DNA from: an uncultured Actinoplanes sp.
GTDB lineage: Bacteria; Actinomycetota; Actinomycetes; Mycobacteriales; Micromonosporaceae
Assembly (NCBI RefSeq): GCF_934643405.1
Contig: NZ_CAKUCL010000046.1
Location: 1-36,638, forward strand
Reading direction: 5' to 3'
DNA length: 36,638 nucleotides
The translations under genes and the position numbers were made by a program. Numbering within the stretch: position 1 is the stretch's first letter; each line of letters starts with the position of its first letter. Under the pieces are notes generated by a model. The model searched no databases. It was not told the origin of the DNA and saw nothing but the letters and a program-made list of their open reading frames with translations. Of the stretch, positions 1 through 7,658 are shown one piece after another.

Positions 1-569
1 GGATGGACGTGGGCGTCAGAAAGGTGCACCTGCTGGAACCACGCCTCGACTCGCATGTTCGCGACGCGCATTCGTGTCGTGAAGTCGGAGTCGTCTTCGA
101 AACCGTCGAGTTCTCTCTGGTAGAGCCATTCGTGATCAACGTCGTCGAAGGCAACATCTTCGAACCCGCTATACAGGTTCTCGATCGCGTCGCCGTCGAG
201 TAAATCGAGCATCTCCAGGAAGGCGCGCGCCCGTTCGATCAGGACGTGCAACGCGAGTGCCTCGGCAACGCAGGCCGGCGATGCCCAGCGCTTCTGAGTC
301 AGCCGTCCAGTCACCATGATCGCGGCTACCAAGAAGCTACGTGCAAACCGAGAGTCGTAGCGGTGCGTGAACCGCTCCGGCAGTGCATCGAGGACAAAGA
401 AAACACCATCGCCACCCGCAACAATATTGCTGCCGCTGGCACGTAACGTTTCGATGTCCTCGAACAACTCGTCGTCGGACTCCGCCTTCTCGGCGGCCGC
501 ATTGTTGGGAAACCCTCGTCGTTTGTGTTGACGCTGTTTCCCGTCGTCGCCGACAGGCAGGTCGATCAC
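1..569 (-). CDS. Hypothetical protein, 5' part (runs off left edge)
   Basis: A leftward open frame of about 189 codons has no stop before the window edge, so the gene is partial. I chose the GTG at 567-569 because the frame then reads MIDLPVGDDGKQRQHKRRGF and continues without interruption. These first 20 or so residues resemble the short beta-strand arm-type N-terminus of phage-type integrases (basic, GK-x-R-Q). The rest does not look like an integrase: it is an acidic, mostly helical protein (for example GGDGVFFVLDALPERF and RSFLVAAIMVTGRLTQKRW). A tiny 17-codon frame (566-619) ends in a TGA overlapping this GTG and may be a frameshifted continuation of the N-terminus. I cannot name a function. 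The gene lies outside the tRNA-bounded element. Confidence 0.6.
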   Translation of the reverse strand, partial: MIDLPVGDDGKQRQHKRRGFPNNAAAEKAESDDELFEDIETLRASGSNIVAGGDGVFFVLDALPERFTHRYDSRFARSFLVAAIMVTGRLTQKRWASPACVAEALALHVLIERARAFLEMLDLLDGDAIENLYSGFEDVAFDDVDHEWLYQRELDGFEDDSDFTTRMRVANMRVEAWFQQVHLSDAHVH

Positions 570-619
570 GAGAACCAGCTGGTTTTGCCGTTGGTCAGTT
601 GGTACGAGCTGACGGTCAT
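566..619 (-). other. Short ORF overlapping the next gene's start (leader or frameshifted N-terminus)
   Basis: A 17-residue frame, MTVSSYQLTNGKTSWFS, ends with TGA sharing bases with the GTG start of the downstream gene. Its G-K-x-S-W-F pattern followed, one frame over, by VIDLPVGDDGK resembles an integrase-type N-terminal arm domain split by one base. It could also be a translationally coupled leader. Both readings are inference. Confidence 0.3.
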
Positions 620-789
620 CTCGGCACCCCCCTGGTCACACGATCTTGGAGGGGCCATCCACGGTAATCATCGATGTGACCACGCCCGTGACCACAAGAT
701 CCACTAGAGCAATCTTGGGCAAGCGATGCCATTCAATGAAAAAGACCGCTGGCCTGGACTTTCGTCCGGACCAACGGCCTCAAATAGTG

Positions 790-833
790 TGTCGGGCTGA
801 CAGGATTTGAACCTGCGACCCCTTGACCCCCAG
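790..833 (-). repeat. Left attachment site: orphan tRNA-Pro 3' fragment
   Basis: These 44 bases are identical to 28983-29026. They contain the acceptor 3' strand, T arm and part of the anticodon arm of tRNA-Pro, ending in the anticodon loop at CCCAG (+ strand). After 833 the sequence departs completely (GCATTGG against TCAAGTG in the real tRNA), so no tRNA can fold here. It is best read as the displaced copy left at the far end of an insertion. Confidence 0.8.
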
Positions 834-1013
834 GCATTGGCGGGCCCAGCGACGTGCTAACAAACGTTTTACCAGGTCGCTGATAAGCATACTCGGCCGA
901 GTAAAGGAGTCCAACGTCAGTCCCTTTCCTCGACATGCGCGTCGCGCCTGACGTGCACCTTTGCGTGCCCGATTGCGTCAGTGGCATTCTCTCAGCCTAG
1001 ACACCTTTCGTGA

Positions 1014-1637
1014 TCAAGGTCTGGTCGGTGCTGGTGGTGATAGACCTGTTCCGGTGAGGTAGCCGTCGATCAGACGGGTGCGGTATTGCATGCGTTTGAG
1101 GCGGTTCTTCACTGCGGCGGCCAGACCAATGGCGGTATGGACGGCGAGGTTGGCGAGGCTGCCTTTCATTGTCGACCAGACCTTCTCGACCGGGTTGAGT
1201 TCGGGCGCATACGCGGGGAGCTGGTAGACGCGCAGCCAGGCTCGGGCGGCGATCGCTGCCCGGATCGCGGGTGTCTTGTGCAGCGACAGCCCGTCCCAGA
1301 CCAGCACAACCGGCGCTTGGAGCTGCTGGTGAGCGGCGTCCAGCAGCCGGATCAGGTCCGGCTCGCGGAACCCTTTGGGCTCACCTTTGCGACCGCGATA
1401 CAGCAATGTGCGGTAGATCAGCCGGGAGCGGTCACCGGGGCGGTAGCAGCACAGCCCGGCCACCGACACCCGCACGGTGCCCTTCGCGGTCACCTTCACC
1501 ACCGGTGTTTCGCCTTTCGGTGCCCAGGTGGTGGCCTTGTGAGCCTTCAGCGTCTGCCCGCACTCGTCGGCGAACACGATCCAGGCGGCCCGTCGTGCGG
1601 CGACTCTTTTACCGCTGGCCACTGATACCGGCGCCAA
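1014..1637 (-). CDS. IS630 transposase, orfB (DDE catalytic part)
   Basis: This frame carries the catalytic triad of IS630-type DDE transposases: Asp in WIVFADECGQ, Asp in VLVWDGLSLHK, and Glu in APELNPVEKVWS. The residues before RVAARR lie upstream of the slip point (about 1607) and are probably not translated as part of the transposase. The stop at 1014 falls inside the terminal inverted repeat. Catalytic residues are all present, so the element could still be active if the frameshift is programmed rather than a mutation. Confidence 0.8.
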   Translation of the reverse strand: MAPVSVASGKRVAARRAAWIVFADECGQTLKAHKATTWAPKGETPVVKVTAKGTVRVSVAGLCCYRPGDRSRLIYRTLLYRGRKGEPKGFREPDLIRLLDAAHQQLQAPVVLVWDGLSLHKTPAIRAAIAARAWLRVYQLPAYAPELNPVEKVWSTMKGSLANLAVHTAIGLAAAVKNRLKRMQYRTRLIDGYLTGTGLSPPAPTRP

Positions 1638-2092
1638 TGCACGATCGCGGCCTCATCGCGTTCGATCGCCCGGTGAATCGGTAACTGCGGGGTGTAGCCG
1701 AGCCGGCGCATCGCCTGCCACGCCGTGGTGACCCCGACCCGCAGATGGAACATCGTCGCGATCAACGCCACCACCCGCGCAAGCGTCCACCGCTGGTCCT
1801 CGCCATAACCGGCCGCCGCCGGCCCCGCCTCGAGCCGGGTCTTCAACCGTGCCAGTTGCTCGTCCGACAGCTTCGGGTCCGGGCCCGACGGGCCTTTCGA
1901 CGCCAGCGCCTGGGCGCCACCAGCGGCCCAGCCCCGCCGCCATTGATACGCCGACTTCGTCGACACCTCGAGCAACCCGGCCACCTCGACCGCCGACCTA
2001 CCCTCGGCGAACATCACGGCCGCCGTCTGCCGCACACGCTCCCGTCGCCGCCGTTCTGCCTGGTCAACGCCACCACCGTCGCCATATCGCAT
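1547..2092 (-). CDS. IS630 transposase, orfA (N-terminal HTH part)
   Basis: A 181-residue frame with a helix-turn-helix region near residues 25-55 (AVEVAGLLEVSTKSAYQWRRGW), the DNA-binding half of IS630 transposases, and a second winged-helix-like stretch (LRVGVTTAWQAMRRLGYTPQ). It overlaps orfB by 91 bases. At 1604-1612 the frame reads GTA-AAA-GAG. A -1 slip on AAAAG gives ...WPAVK-RVAARRAAWIVFADE, which rebuilds the normal family sequence. The last 27 or so residues beyond the slip are therefore not part of the fused protein. Confidence 0.8.
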   Translation of the reverse strand: MRYGDGGGVDQAERRRRERVRQTAAVMFAEGRSAVEVAGLLEVSTKSAYQWRRGWAAGGAQALASKGPSGPDPKLSDEQLARLKTRLEAGPAAAGYGEDQRWTLARVVALIATMFHLRVGVTTAWQAMRRLGYTPQLPIHRAIERDEAAIVHWRRYQWPAVKESPHDGPPGSCSPTSAGRR

Positions 2093-2184
2093 GCGATCAG
2101 CAGACCTGATATCAGCCCACCGAGACGATCACCCGCAAGCCTCACAGTGGATCTGCGCCAGACCTCCAACCCGAAAGGTCTCTA

Positions 2185-3153
2185 GACAGATGGCACCGTA
2201 ATCACACATCGAGCGCCACAAAGTGGGAATTCACCGCCCCTCGCACCAGGCGCCTTGACTCACGCCCCGGCCCTCCGCTCCACCGGACCACCATGGGTGC
2301 GCCAGATGTGGTGATGACGATATTCGGTCCACTCGCGGAACTCTATGACGGAACTTAATCGACTCGGCCTGCGAGGCAGGCTGTGGCAACAACTCGCCCC
2401 AAATTTCAGAGCTGCCGTGAGTGGCGCGTTGATGGTTGTCTTGAGGTATGCCTGGGTCGAGGTAAGATTCAGTTGCTGTGGGGTTGTCTTTGCCGCCGAC
2501 AGCGACGCTTCTTGCCTGCCCAGCCGGATGGAGATCGCCGCAGGCCCACATGATTGATTTCTGCGCATGACCGCGTATCTCGCACAGGTTCTCGACGTGG
2601 GCGCCGACCATCGGCGCCTCGGAGTATTTACAGTGGACCGGCCGGACGAGCCCGCGGCCCTTGCTGACTCGGCTGGCGACCACGTCGGCCGTTTCACCGC
2701 TCCCCTCGTCGTCGGTGACGAGGTCCCAGAGCTCGGTTCTCGGCGCTGAGCTCAGTGACTACTCCGTATTGGATGGCATCGGTCAGCCGACCTTGGTGTG
2801 GGAATTTAACAGTGAGGTCAGTTCCGGGGTGCGAGGTCTGCGCGGTCGAACGGCGGCCCGTCTTGCCGGCTCAGGGCTGGCCGGAGAAGCACCGGCGGCG
2901 TTCTGCGTTGTGTAGCGCACCGGACCGCTCGGCTTTGGCGCCGTCCCCTGCCGTATTGATGTGACGTTTGCTTGGCGGGCGTGAGGGCAACCCCACCGCT
3001 GGAGGCGAGCCGATCTGATCGTGTCTGCTGCTGCGAAGGGTTGACGCCGGCTGGGGGTTTGTCCGTCGATCGGCGAGGCATTCGTCGCACGTCGCAAGGT
3101 AGTCAAGAAGCGGCATGCCTCACGTGGCTGATCGAACCGGGGCTTTCCACCGT
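2185..3153. other. About 970 bp with no supportable gene
   Basis: Several overlapping frames of 60-150 codons exist on both strands. None has a recognisable motif, a good ribosome site or a composition unlike its own antisense. I read this as decayed or non-coding DNA between the IS630 copy and the DUF2795 gene. Confidence 0.4.
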
Positions 3154-3178
3154 GGTTATCGCGTATCGGCCGGGGAAC
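3154..3178 (+). promoter_or_regulatory. Possible SigB/SigF-type promoter of DUF2795 gene
   Basis: GGTT (3154-3157), 15 bases, then GGGAAC (3173-3178). This resembles the actinobacterial stress-sigma pattern GTTT-N15/17-GGGTA/GGGAA. The ATG at 3188 lies only 9 bases after the -10-like box, which would give a very short leader; the start also lacks a clear Shine-Dalgarno. Similar sites precede four other genes here. Confidence 0.3.
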
Positions 3179-3187
3179 ACGGGCCTC

Positions 3188-3568
3188 ATGGAACGAGGGA
3201 GCAGCAAACACAGTGCGCGCGTCGACGACCAGATGGAACAGGAGGTTCGGGGCACCGTTCAGGGCGTCGCCGGCGCCCGGGCCCAGGAGTGGAAAATGGC
3301 TGAGCCGCCCGGGGAGGACCAGCCCGAGCCGACGCAGATCCCCGATGCGGAGTCCACCGACAGCATCAGCCGCTTCGGCCGCTACATCGGACTCTCCTCG
3401 ATGCCCGGCGACCGCGAAGCCCTGCGTCGCGGTGCGGAGGTGCTGGAGGCGCCCGACGACATCCTGGCCGACCTGGACCGGCTGCCCGACGGGGTTACCT
3501 TCCACACGGTGAGCGAAATCTGGGCGGAGCTCGGCCGGGGCTCGATCGGACGCCGGCCCACCGCCTGA
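3188..3568 (+). CDS. DUF2795 domain protein
   Basis: A 126-residue soluble protein of a family widespread in actinomycetes. The N-terminus (MERGSSKHSARVDDQMEQEV, then a glycine/alanine stretch ending EEW-like AQEWKM) and the C-terminal domain (RYIGLSSMPGDREAL, APDDILADLDRLPDG, then TVSEIWAELG) match the two-part layout I know for this family. DUF2795 is a short helical domain with no established biochemical role. I start at ATG 3188 because upstream codons look non-coding. The gene ends at the point where the oppositely oriented GAF-ANTAR remnant breaks off. Confidence 0.8.
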   Translation: MERGSSKHSARVDDQMEQEVRGTVQGVAGARAQEWKMAEPPGEDQPEPTQIPDAESTDSISRFGRYIGLSSMPGDREALRRGAEVLEAPDDILADLDRLPDGVTFHTVSEIWAELGRGSIGRRPTA

Positions 3569-3571
3569 TGG

Positions 3572-4397
3572 GGCCTTTCGATGACGGCGCGGCTTTCCAT
3601 CGCGGCTTGCATGTGCTGGGCCAGGCGGCCTGAGTGTCGTAGAGGTGAGCGTCGGCCAGCGCGACGGCGGCGTATCCGGCGAAGGTCTGCCCCAGCGTGA
3701 CGGCGTCGTCGTCGAAGGCGCCGGGTGTGGTGGCGTAGATGTTGATCGCGCCGGTGACCGTTTCGTGGACGGGCAGGCCGACGGACAGAGAGCTCCGAGC
3801 ACCCGTGTCTATACAGCGTGCTGCCCACTGCGGCCAGCGGGTTTCCACGGTCATGTCCGGCACCGACAAGATGGCGTGGGAGACGGAGGCGTCCAGGCAG
3901 GGGCCGCGGCAGTACTGGTACTGGAATTCATCGAGGGTCAGGGCCAGTTCCCCGGTGAACGCCGCGCTGTGCGGGTCCTTGCCACTCACGAGCGTCACGG
4001 AGACCTCTTCGGGGCTGGCGATGGCGCGTTTGGCGAGCTCCGATATCTGAGTCAGGACGCCGTCGAGGTCGGTTTCACCAAGTTTGATCTGACCCAGCTG
4101 CGGCCCACCACCATCCCGAAGAACCTCAGGTCTCGCCACCGTCACCTGGTGAATCGGCGAGCAAAACGGTGACCCATGCGGCGCCAATCGTTCGCTCGGG
4201 CCGGAGAACGTGAGGGGCGCCGGTTCCCCTGCGCGAACGTCGGGCATGCCGTGCCCGTCGACGACCGCGAGCGCGGCCCGAGCGCTGTCGGCCGGCGCCA
4301 CGTCATGTCCCCCGTCGCTCAGTTGCGCGGCGTACAGGGCGAGCAGGTCGGGCTCATCGTCGACGATCAGTACCCGCGCTCCTGCCTGTCACCTCCG
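3572..4397 (-). pseudogene. Receiver-GAF-ANTAR remnant (broken)
   Basis: Leftward frame. Near 4270-4395 it reads RVLIVDDEPDLLALYAAQLSDG.., the start of a CheY-like receiver domain, but with a TGA upstream and no start codon; the domain stops after MPDV, before the rest of its core. Next comes a GAF domain (LGETDLDGVLTQISELAK to VALADAHLYD). At about 3640 the frame breaks; in the next frame the linker and ANTAR start continue as RLAQHMQAAMESRAVIE, then end abruptly near 3575 beside the DUF2795 stop. The RNA-binding ANTAR domain is almost wholly lost. A GAF-ANTAR regulator (antiterminator) is the likely ancestor, possibly fused to a receiver by deletion. Confidence 0.7.
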
Positions 4398-4602
4398 AAC
4401 CTCTCTATCGAGCTGTTCGGCGTGATGGGCCTATGGCTGAACCGCCCCGCCGGGTCTGGCCGACCGTGATGTTGCGGGAACGCCCCACCGGCCGCCGCGT
4501 CCGCTGCGAGGATGGCTTCGTGGGTGAGTCCAGTGCGGTCCGACCCGGCATGTCGCTCTGCCTGGTCCGCGGGCTCATCATCCGGCGCGACCATCCCAGC
4601 GG

Positions 4603-5277
4603 TCAGCCATCCCCTCCGGTCGCGTTGTGGGCGCTGCCGACCGGCTTGGACTGTGAGGAGCCGCGCTGGCGCAGATAGATGGCGAGGATGGCCATCGACG
4701 CGACGGCGAGCAGCTCAGACTGCCAATTCTGCAAGGTGCGGTTCCAGAAATCCGGTTCGGTCCAGTACTGCGCCCAGGACACTGGATCCTGCAGGTCGCC
4801 GAGCTGTCGCTCGTTGTATGCCGCCACGCCGGCGATCGACTGACCCAGCCAGGACAACAGAAAGATCGCGCCCATGACCAAGCCCAGGGAATTGGAGAAC
4901 AGCCACAGCTTCAACCCCCGAGCTCGGGCCCAGGCCGGGGAGTTGTCATCGGCGTACGCACCGATCTTCTGGTCCTTCTCCGACTCCCGGCCGCTCTTGC
5001 CGAGTTCCTTGGACTCGGGTGAGCCTTTCTGCAGCAGCCACACTGTCAGAAAGATGTAGAGGAAGAACTGCAGATACTCCGATTGCCAGTTCTCCAGCAC
5101 ATCGACGCCGAAGCTGGCGGAGGTGATGTACCGGCCGAACGACACCGGCTGCAGTCCCTCGACCAGTTGCTGCTGGTTGAAGTCGGCGAGTCCGGCGAAT
5201 GCTTGTCCGACCAGGACGATCAGGAACAGGGTGCCGAAGACCAGTCCGAGAGAGTTCTCCCGCAGGAACCGCTTCAC
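4603..5277 (-). CDS. DUF6766 family membrane protein
   Basis: A 224-residue protein with four predicted membrane segments in two homologous halves. Each half has the order SLGLVFGTLFLIVLVGQ / NWQSEYLQFFLYIFLTVWL: half one covers residues about 8-85 and half two about 128-208 (SLGLVMGAIFLLSWLGQ, NWQSELLAVASMAILAIYL). Both halves end in an RGS/KGSPESK-like stretch. This matches the actinobacterial DUF6766 family of unknown function. The GTG start overlaps the stop of the small upstream membrane peptide (GTGA), so translation is probably coupled. It is the last gene of a three-gene leftward operon. Confidence 0.85.
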   Translation of the reverse strand: MKRFLRENSLGLVFGTLFLIVLVGQAFAGLADFNQQQLVEGLQPVSFGRYITSASFGVDVLENWQSEYLQFFLYIFLTVWLLQKGSPESKELGKSGRESEKDQKIGAYADDNSPAWARARGLKLWLFSNSLGLVMGAIFLLSWLGQSIAGVAAYNERQLGDLQDPVSWAQYWTEPDFWNRTLQNWQSELLAVASMAILAIYLRQRGSSQSKPVGSAHNATGGDG

Positions 5278-5357
5278 CGGTGCAGCACCCCCAATGCCGA
5301 GAAATAGACCAGGCCCGCGGCGATCACGAGCAGCAACACGATGAACTGGAAGCGCAT
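5274..5357 (-). CDS. 27-residue single-pass membrane peptide
   Basis: MRFQFIVLLLVIAAGLVYFSALGVLHR is essentially one hydrophobic helix with a basic N-terminus. The ATG at 5355-5357 follows AGGGAGG, a strong ribosome site lying inside the end of the lipoprotein gene. Its stop overlaps the GTG of the DUF6766 gene. The arrangement lipoprotein, peptide, DUF6766 looks like a translationally coupled operon in one membrane system. A longer version starting ten codons upstream is possible. Confidence 0.6.
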   Translation of the reverse strand: MRFQFIVLLLVIAAGLVYFSALGVLHR

Positions 5358-5361
5358 CCGT

Positions 5362-5763
5362 TCAACCTCCCTGTACAACGCAGTCATAGGGTCGATCGCC
5401 CTGAGCGCTGCAGCCGGCCGCGACGACCCGCCAGCCACCGGGGAACACCGCGAGAAAAACGGTGTCCGTGGAGGTGCGGACCTGCGCCCACTGGCCGTAC
5501 ACCGCCGTGGCCGATATGACACCGGGCTGCGGCAGGTCGGTGTCCAGGATTGCTTGGGAGCACTGCTGGCGGGCGGACTGCTCGACTTCCGCGACGGTGT
5601 CCGGGGCGAGCACCGCGCACGCCGCATCTCCGTTTTCGTCGTGGACCGCCGTCAGCAGTCGCATCACGGCGGCCGACGCGGCGCTCTCACGGTCACTGAC
5701 CGACCCGCATCCCGCCACGGTGAGCAGCATTGCCGATGCCACCACCGTCGAGATCGTTTTCAT
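5362..5763 (-). CDS. Small secreted lipoprotein
   Basis: A 133-residue protein. The N-terminus MKTISTVVASAMLLTVAGC has a charged start, hydrophobic core and lipobox VAGC, so it is probably lipid-anchored on the outer face of the membrane at Cys19. The mature part is about 115 residues with three further cysteines (DAACAVLAP, ARQQCSQ, AAGCSAQ and YDCVV give four candidates in total), which may form disulphides. It is similar in type to small actinobacterial lipoproteins found beside DUF6766-like genes. First gene of the three-gene operon. Confidence 0.75.
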   Translation of the reverse strand: MKTISTVVASAMLLTVAGCGSVSDRESAASAAVMRLLTAVHDENGDAACAVLAPDTVAEVEQSARQQCSQAILDTDLPQPGVISATAVYGQWAQVRTSTDTVFLAVFPGGWRVVAAGCSAQGDRPYDCVVQGG

Positions 5764-5829
5764 GTGCGCGGAAGTTCCCCGGCGCGATGATTCTCAATCT
5801 TTGCGCCGGCAGACTCGGATGCGCGCCGT

Positions 5830-6118
5830 TCAGCCGCGTGCGGCGGGTCCTTCGACGGACAGATGCGCCCAGACAACCTTGCCGGTCGCGGTGAGCCGGC
5901 TCTCCCACGCCCGGCTGACCGCATCGACGACGAGCATGCCGCGGCCGCCGAGACGGCGTGGATCCAGTTGCAGCAGCTCCCGGCAGGTCACGGCTGTGAT
6001 CGAACACCTCGACCAGCACCGCGTCACGGGGACAGCTGAGCGCCGGCTCCCCACCGTCGCCGGTGTGCTGAATGACTTTCTGAACCAGTTCCGCTTCCGC
6101 GGGGTACGCCCGGCTCAT
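5830..6118 (-). pseudogene. RsbW-like anti-sigma ATPase remnant (frameshifted, 5'-truncated)
   Basis: The frame from ATG 6118 reads AELVQKVIQHTGDG.. and DAVLVEVFDHS, matching the N box and first glycine box of HATPase_c serine kinases. The rest of the domain continues in another frame as LGGRGMLVVDAVSRAWESRL and TGKVVWAHL to the stop at 5830. So there is at least one frameshift near 6000 and the first half of the domain is missing. It is a dead copy of the kinase type represented by intact fusions at 11037 and 20390. Confidence 0.75.
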
Positions 6119-6329
6119 GACTGATTCCGATGATGTGTTCCTGGTGGGTGGTCCCCGAGGCGGCGGCCGGTACGCCGCCCCCGACACCGCCGCTTTCGAA
6201 CTGGAGATCGACGGGCTTTACCACCGCTACCTGCGCACCGACGCCACCCGGGAGAGCGACGGCGAGACCCTGTGCGTCTACAACTACGACGGCGTCGTCC
6301 GTCCTAGGGCCGCGCGGACGGCCGACTGA
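6117..6329 (+). CDS. Small hypothetical protein (70 aa)
   Basis: MTDSDDVFLVGGPRGGGRYA.. continues through an acidic, well-formed sequence (AAFELEIDGLYHRYLRTDA, GETLCVYNYDG) that looks coding. I do not recognise a named domain. Its ATG overlaps, base for base on the other strand, the ATG of the leftward kinase remnant, so the two start divergently from the same spot. No strong Shine-Dalgarno is visible. Confidence 0.55.
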   Translation: MTDSDDVFLVGGPRGGGRYAAPDTAAFELEIDGLYHRYLRTDATRESDGETLCVYNYDGVVRPRAARTAD

Positions 6330-6490
6330 TCAGGCCGACGTGCGCAACGCCGCCCGGCCGCGTCGGTGCAACCGGGCGGCGAGCGCCTCCCGGAGCTCGG
6401 TGACCCCTTCCCCGGTCAGCGCCGACACCAGGAGGGCGTCCGGATAGGCCCGCCGCAGGGCGGTGATCCAGTCCGGCGGCGCCACATCGA
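6330..6490 (-). pseudogene. GTPase C-terminal fragment (HflX-like)
   Basis: The last 50 or so codons read DVAPPDWITALRRAYPDALL, then VSALTGEGVTELREALAARL. This is the end of a Ras-like GTPase domain (the VSA-x-TGEG motif is the G5 region) as found in actinobacterial HflX-type GTPases. The P-loop and other G motifs are absent; upstream sequence in this frame is not recognisable. It is a remnant cut off upstream, with an IS5 copy inserted about 240 bp away. Confidence 0.45.
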
Positions 6491-6739
6491 AAGCTCCCGC
6501 AGCGACGTCCCGGTGTCTTGCGCGGCCACCGCGATTAGCACGGCCCGCGGCGGCTCCTCCCGGTCGTCCCGGGCCCGGTCGCCGAGCAACCACGCGCCTG
6601 CCATGAGCTTCTCCGTTCGCCGTCGGTCGGGCCTGGCTACCCAACTCCCGGCCGCGCAATCGTCGGTGGATCTCGCGCCTGTTGCCGCCGTGGCGGACCA
6701 CCGCAAAATGCATGCCGTTCACTCGGCCGATTAAAGCTG

Positions 6740-7222
6740 CTAACACGATCTCTGTTGACGGGATTTGGTCAAGCGGCGCCAGCAGATGAGGGCGCAGGCG
6801 AGGCTGACAAGGCTGTCGTGGATGTCGAGGCGTCGTTCCCAGCGGATGGCGAGGCGGCGGAACTGGTGCAGCAGCGCGATGCTCTGTTCCACGACGTAGC
6901 GCAGCTTGCCCAGGCCCTTGATCCGGCTGGTCTTGCGGCGCGGGATGACCGGCTGGGTGCCGCGTTGCCGGCAGGCGTGACGGAAGGCTTCACTGTCGTA
7001 GCCCTTGTCGGCGAGCAGGGCGTCGAAGCGGCGGTGCGGGCGGCCGCGCCGTCCGGCGATGGGCGGGTAGCCATCCAGCAGGTCGATCGCGCGGCTGATG
7101 TCGGGCACGTTCGCGCCGGAGGTGAGCACGTAGATCGGGGTGCCGTTGCCGTCGCAGATCAGATGGTGCTTGGAACCTGGCTTGCCGCGGTTGACCGGCG
7201 ACGCACCTGTTCCGGGACCCCC
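6740..7222 (-). CDS. IS5 transposase, orfB
   Basis: It continues the transposase after the slip at 7222: GPGTGASPVNRGKPGSKHH, then the second Asp in LLADKGYDS and the Glu in YVVEQSIALLHQFRRLAIRW, ending LACALICWRRL. All three DDE residues are therefore present across the two frames. The stop at 6740 is within the left terminal repeat. The A5G5 run makes a programmed frameshift likely. Confidence 0.8.
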   Translation of the reverse strand, partial: GGPGTGASPVNRGKPGSKHHLICDGNGTPIYVLTSGANVPDISRAIDLLDGYPPIAGRRGRPHRRFDALLADKGYDSEAFRHACRQRGTQPVIPRRKTSRIKGLGKLRYVVEQSIALLHQFRRLAIRWERRLDIHDSLVSLACALICWRRLTKSRQQRSC

Positions 7223-7584
7223 TTTTTCGCGTCGATGTGGCTGCCGTCGATCACCGCCCTCGACCAGTCGATCTCGTTCGCCGCGTTCAGCTGCGCCAGC
7301 AGAATCTGGTGCAGGTCGTCGAACACGCCGGCGTCGGTCCACCGCTTGATCCGCCGCCAGCACGTCATTCCCGAGCCGAAGCCGAGCTCCTGCGGCAGGT
7401 CCTCCCAGCCGATCCCGGTATACAGCACGTACAAGATCCCTTGCAGGCACCGCCGATCCGGAACCGGACGAGGCCCCGGCGCCTTCGCCGGCCACGGCGG
7501 CAGCAACGGCTCGATAAGCTCCCACAACTGATCATCGACAATCCACGGCTTGCTCACAGAGCACCGAACGAGATTGATCTTCAC
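7159..7584 (-). CDS. IS5 transposase, orfA
   Basis: The frame starts MKINLVRCSVSKPWIVDDQL and has the N-terminal DUF4096-like domain of IS5 transposases (PLLPPWPAKAPGPRPVPDRR, LYVLYTGIGWEDLPQELGFG). It includes the first catalytic Asp in AVIDGSHIDAKK. The slippery run AAAAAGGGGG lies at 7218-7227; a -1 slip there gives DAKKG-GPGTGASPVNRG, the normal family sequence. The residues after the run in this frame (VPEQVRRRS...) are off-frame. Confidence 0.8.
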   Translation of the reverse strand: MKINLVRCSVSKPWIVDDQLWELIEPLLPPWPAKAPGPRPVPDRRCLQGILYVLYTGIGWEDLPQELGFGSGMTCWRRIKRWTDAGVFDDLHQILLAQLNAANEIDWSRAVIDGSHIDAKKGVPEQVRRRSTAASQVPSTI

Positions 7585-7658
7585 CTCGCGGCGCTGATCA
7601 ACATCGATTCAACAGATCGTGTTAGCAGCTCTTAGCCATCTGATCCATAGTCGGGAGA

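Larger units (their letters stand above)
1000..2182 (-). mobile_element. IS630-family insertion sequence
   Basis: The element is about 1183 bp. Its terminal inverted repeats, 1000-1024 and 2158-2182, match at 20 of 25 positions. Both ends are flanked by TA (998-999 and 2183-2184), the target duplication typical of IS630/Tc1-type elements. It carries two leftward overlapping frames, an HTH-bearing orfA and a DDE-bearing orfB, linked by a -1 slip. It sits 166 bp inside the left attachment site. Confidence 0.85.
6734..7631 (-). mobile_element. IS5-family insertion sequence
   Basis: About 898 bp. The ends share a perfect 17-bp inverted repeat, AGCTGCTAACACGATCT (6735-6751 and complement 7614-7630). 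The flanking TTA at 6731-6733 and 7632-7634 fits a 3-bp TNA-type target duplication of the IS427-like subgroup. Two leftward frames encode one transposase through a -1 slip. Confidence 0.85.

Noticed and set aside
733..987. Leftward 84-codon frame over the left attachment site
   Set aside because: Its GVAGSNPVSPT stretch is the translated tRNA 3' end, a familiar false ORF; no ribosome site.
2231..2697. Two overlapping leftward frames of about 150 codons
   Set aside because: No motif, no ribosome site, and both frames look equally random.
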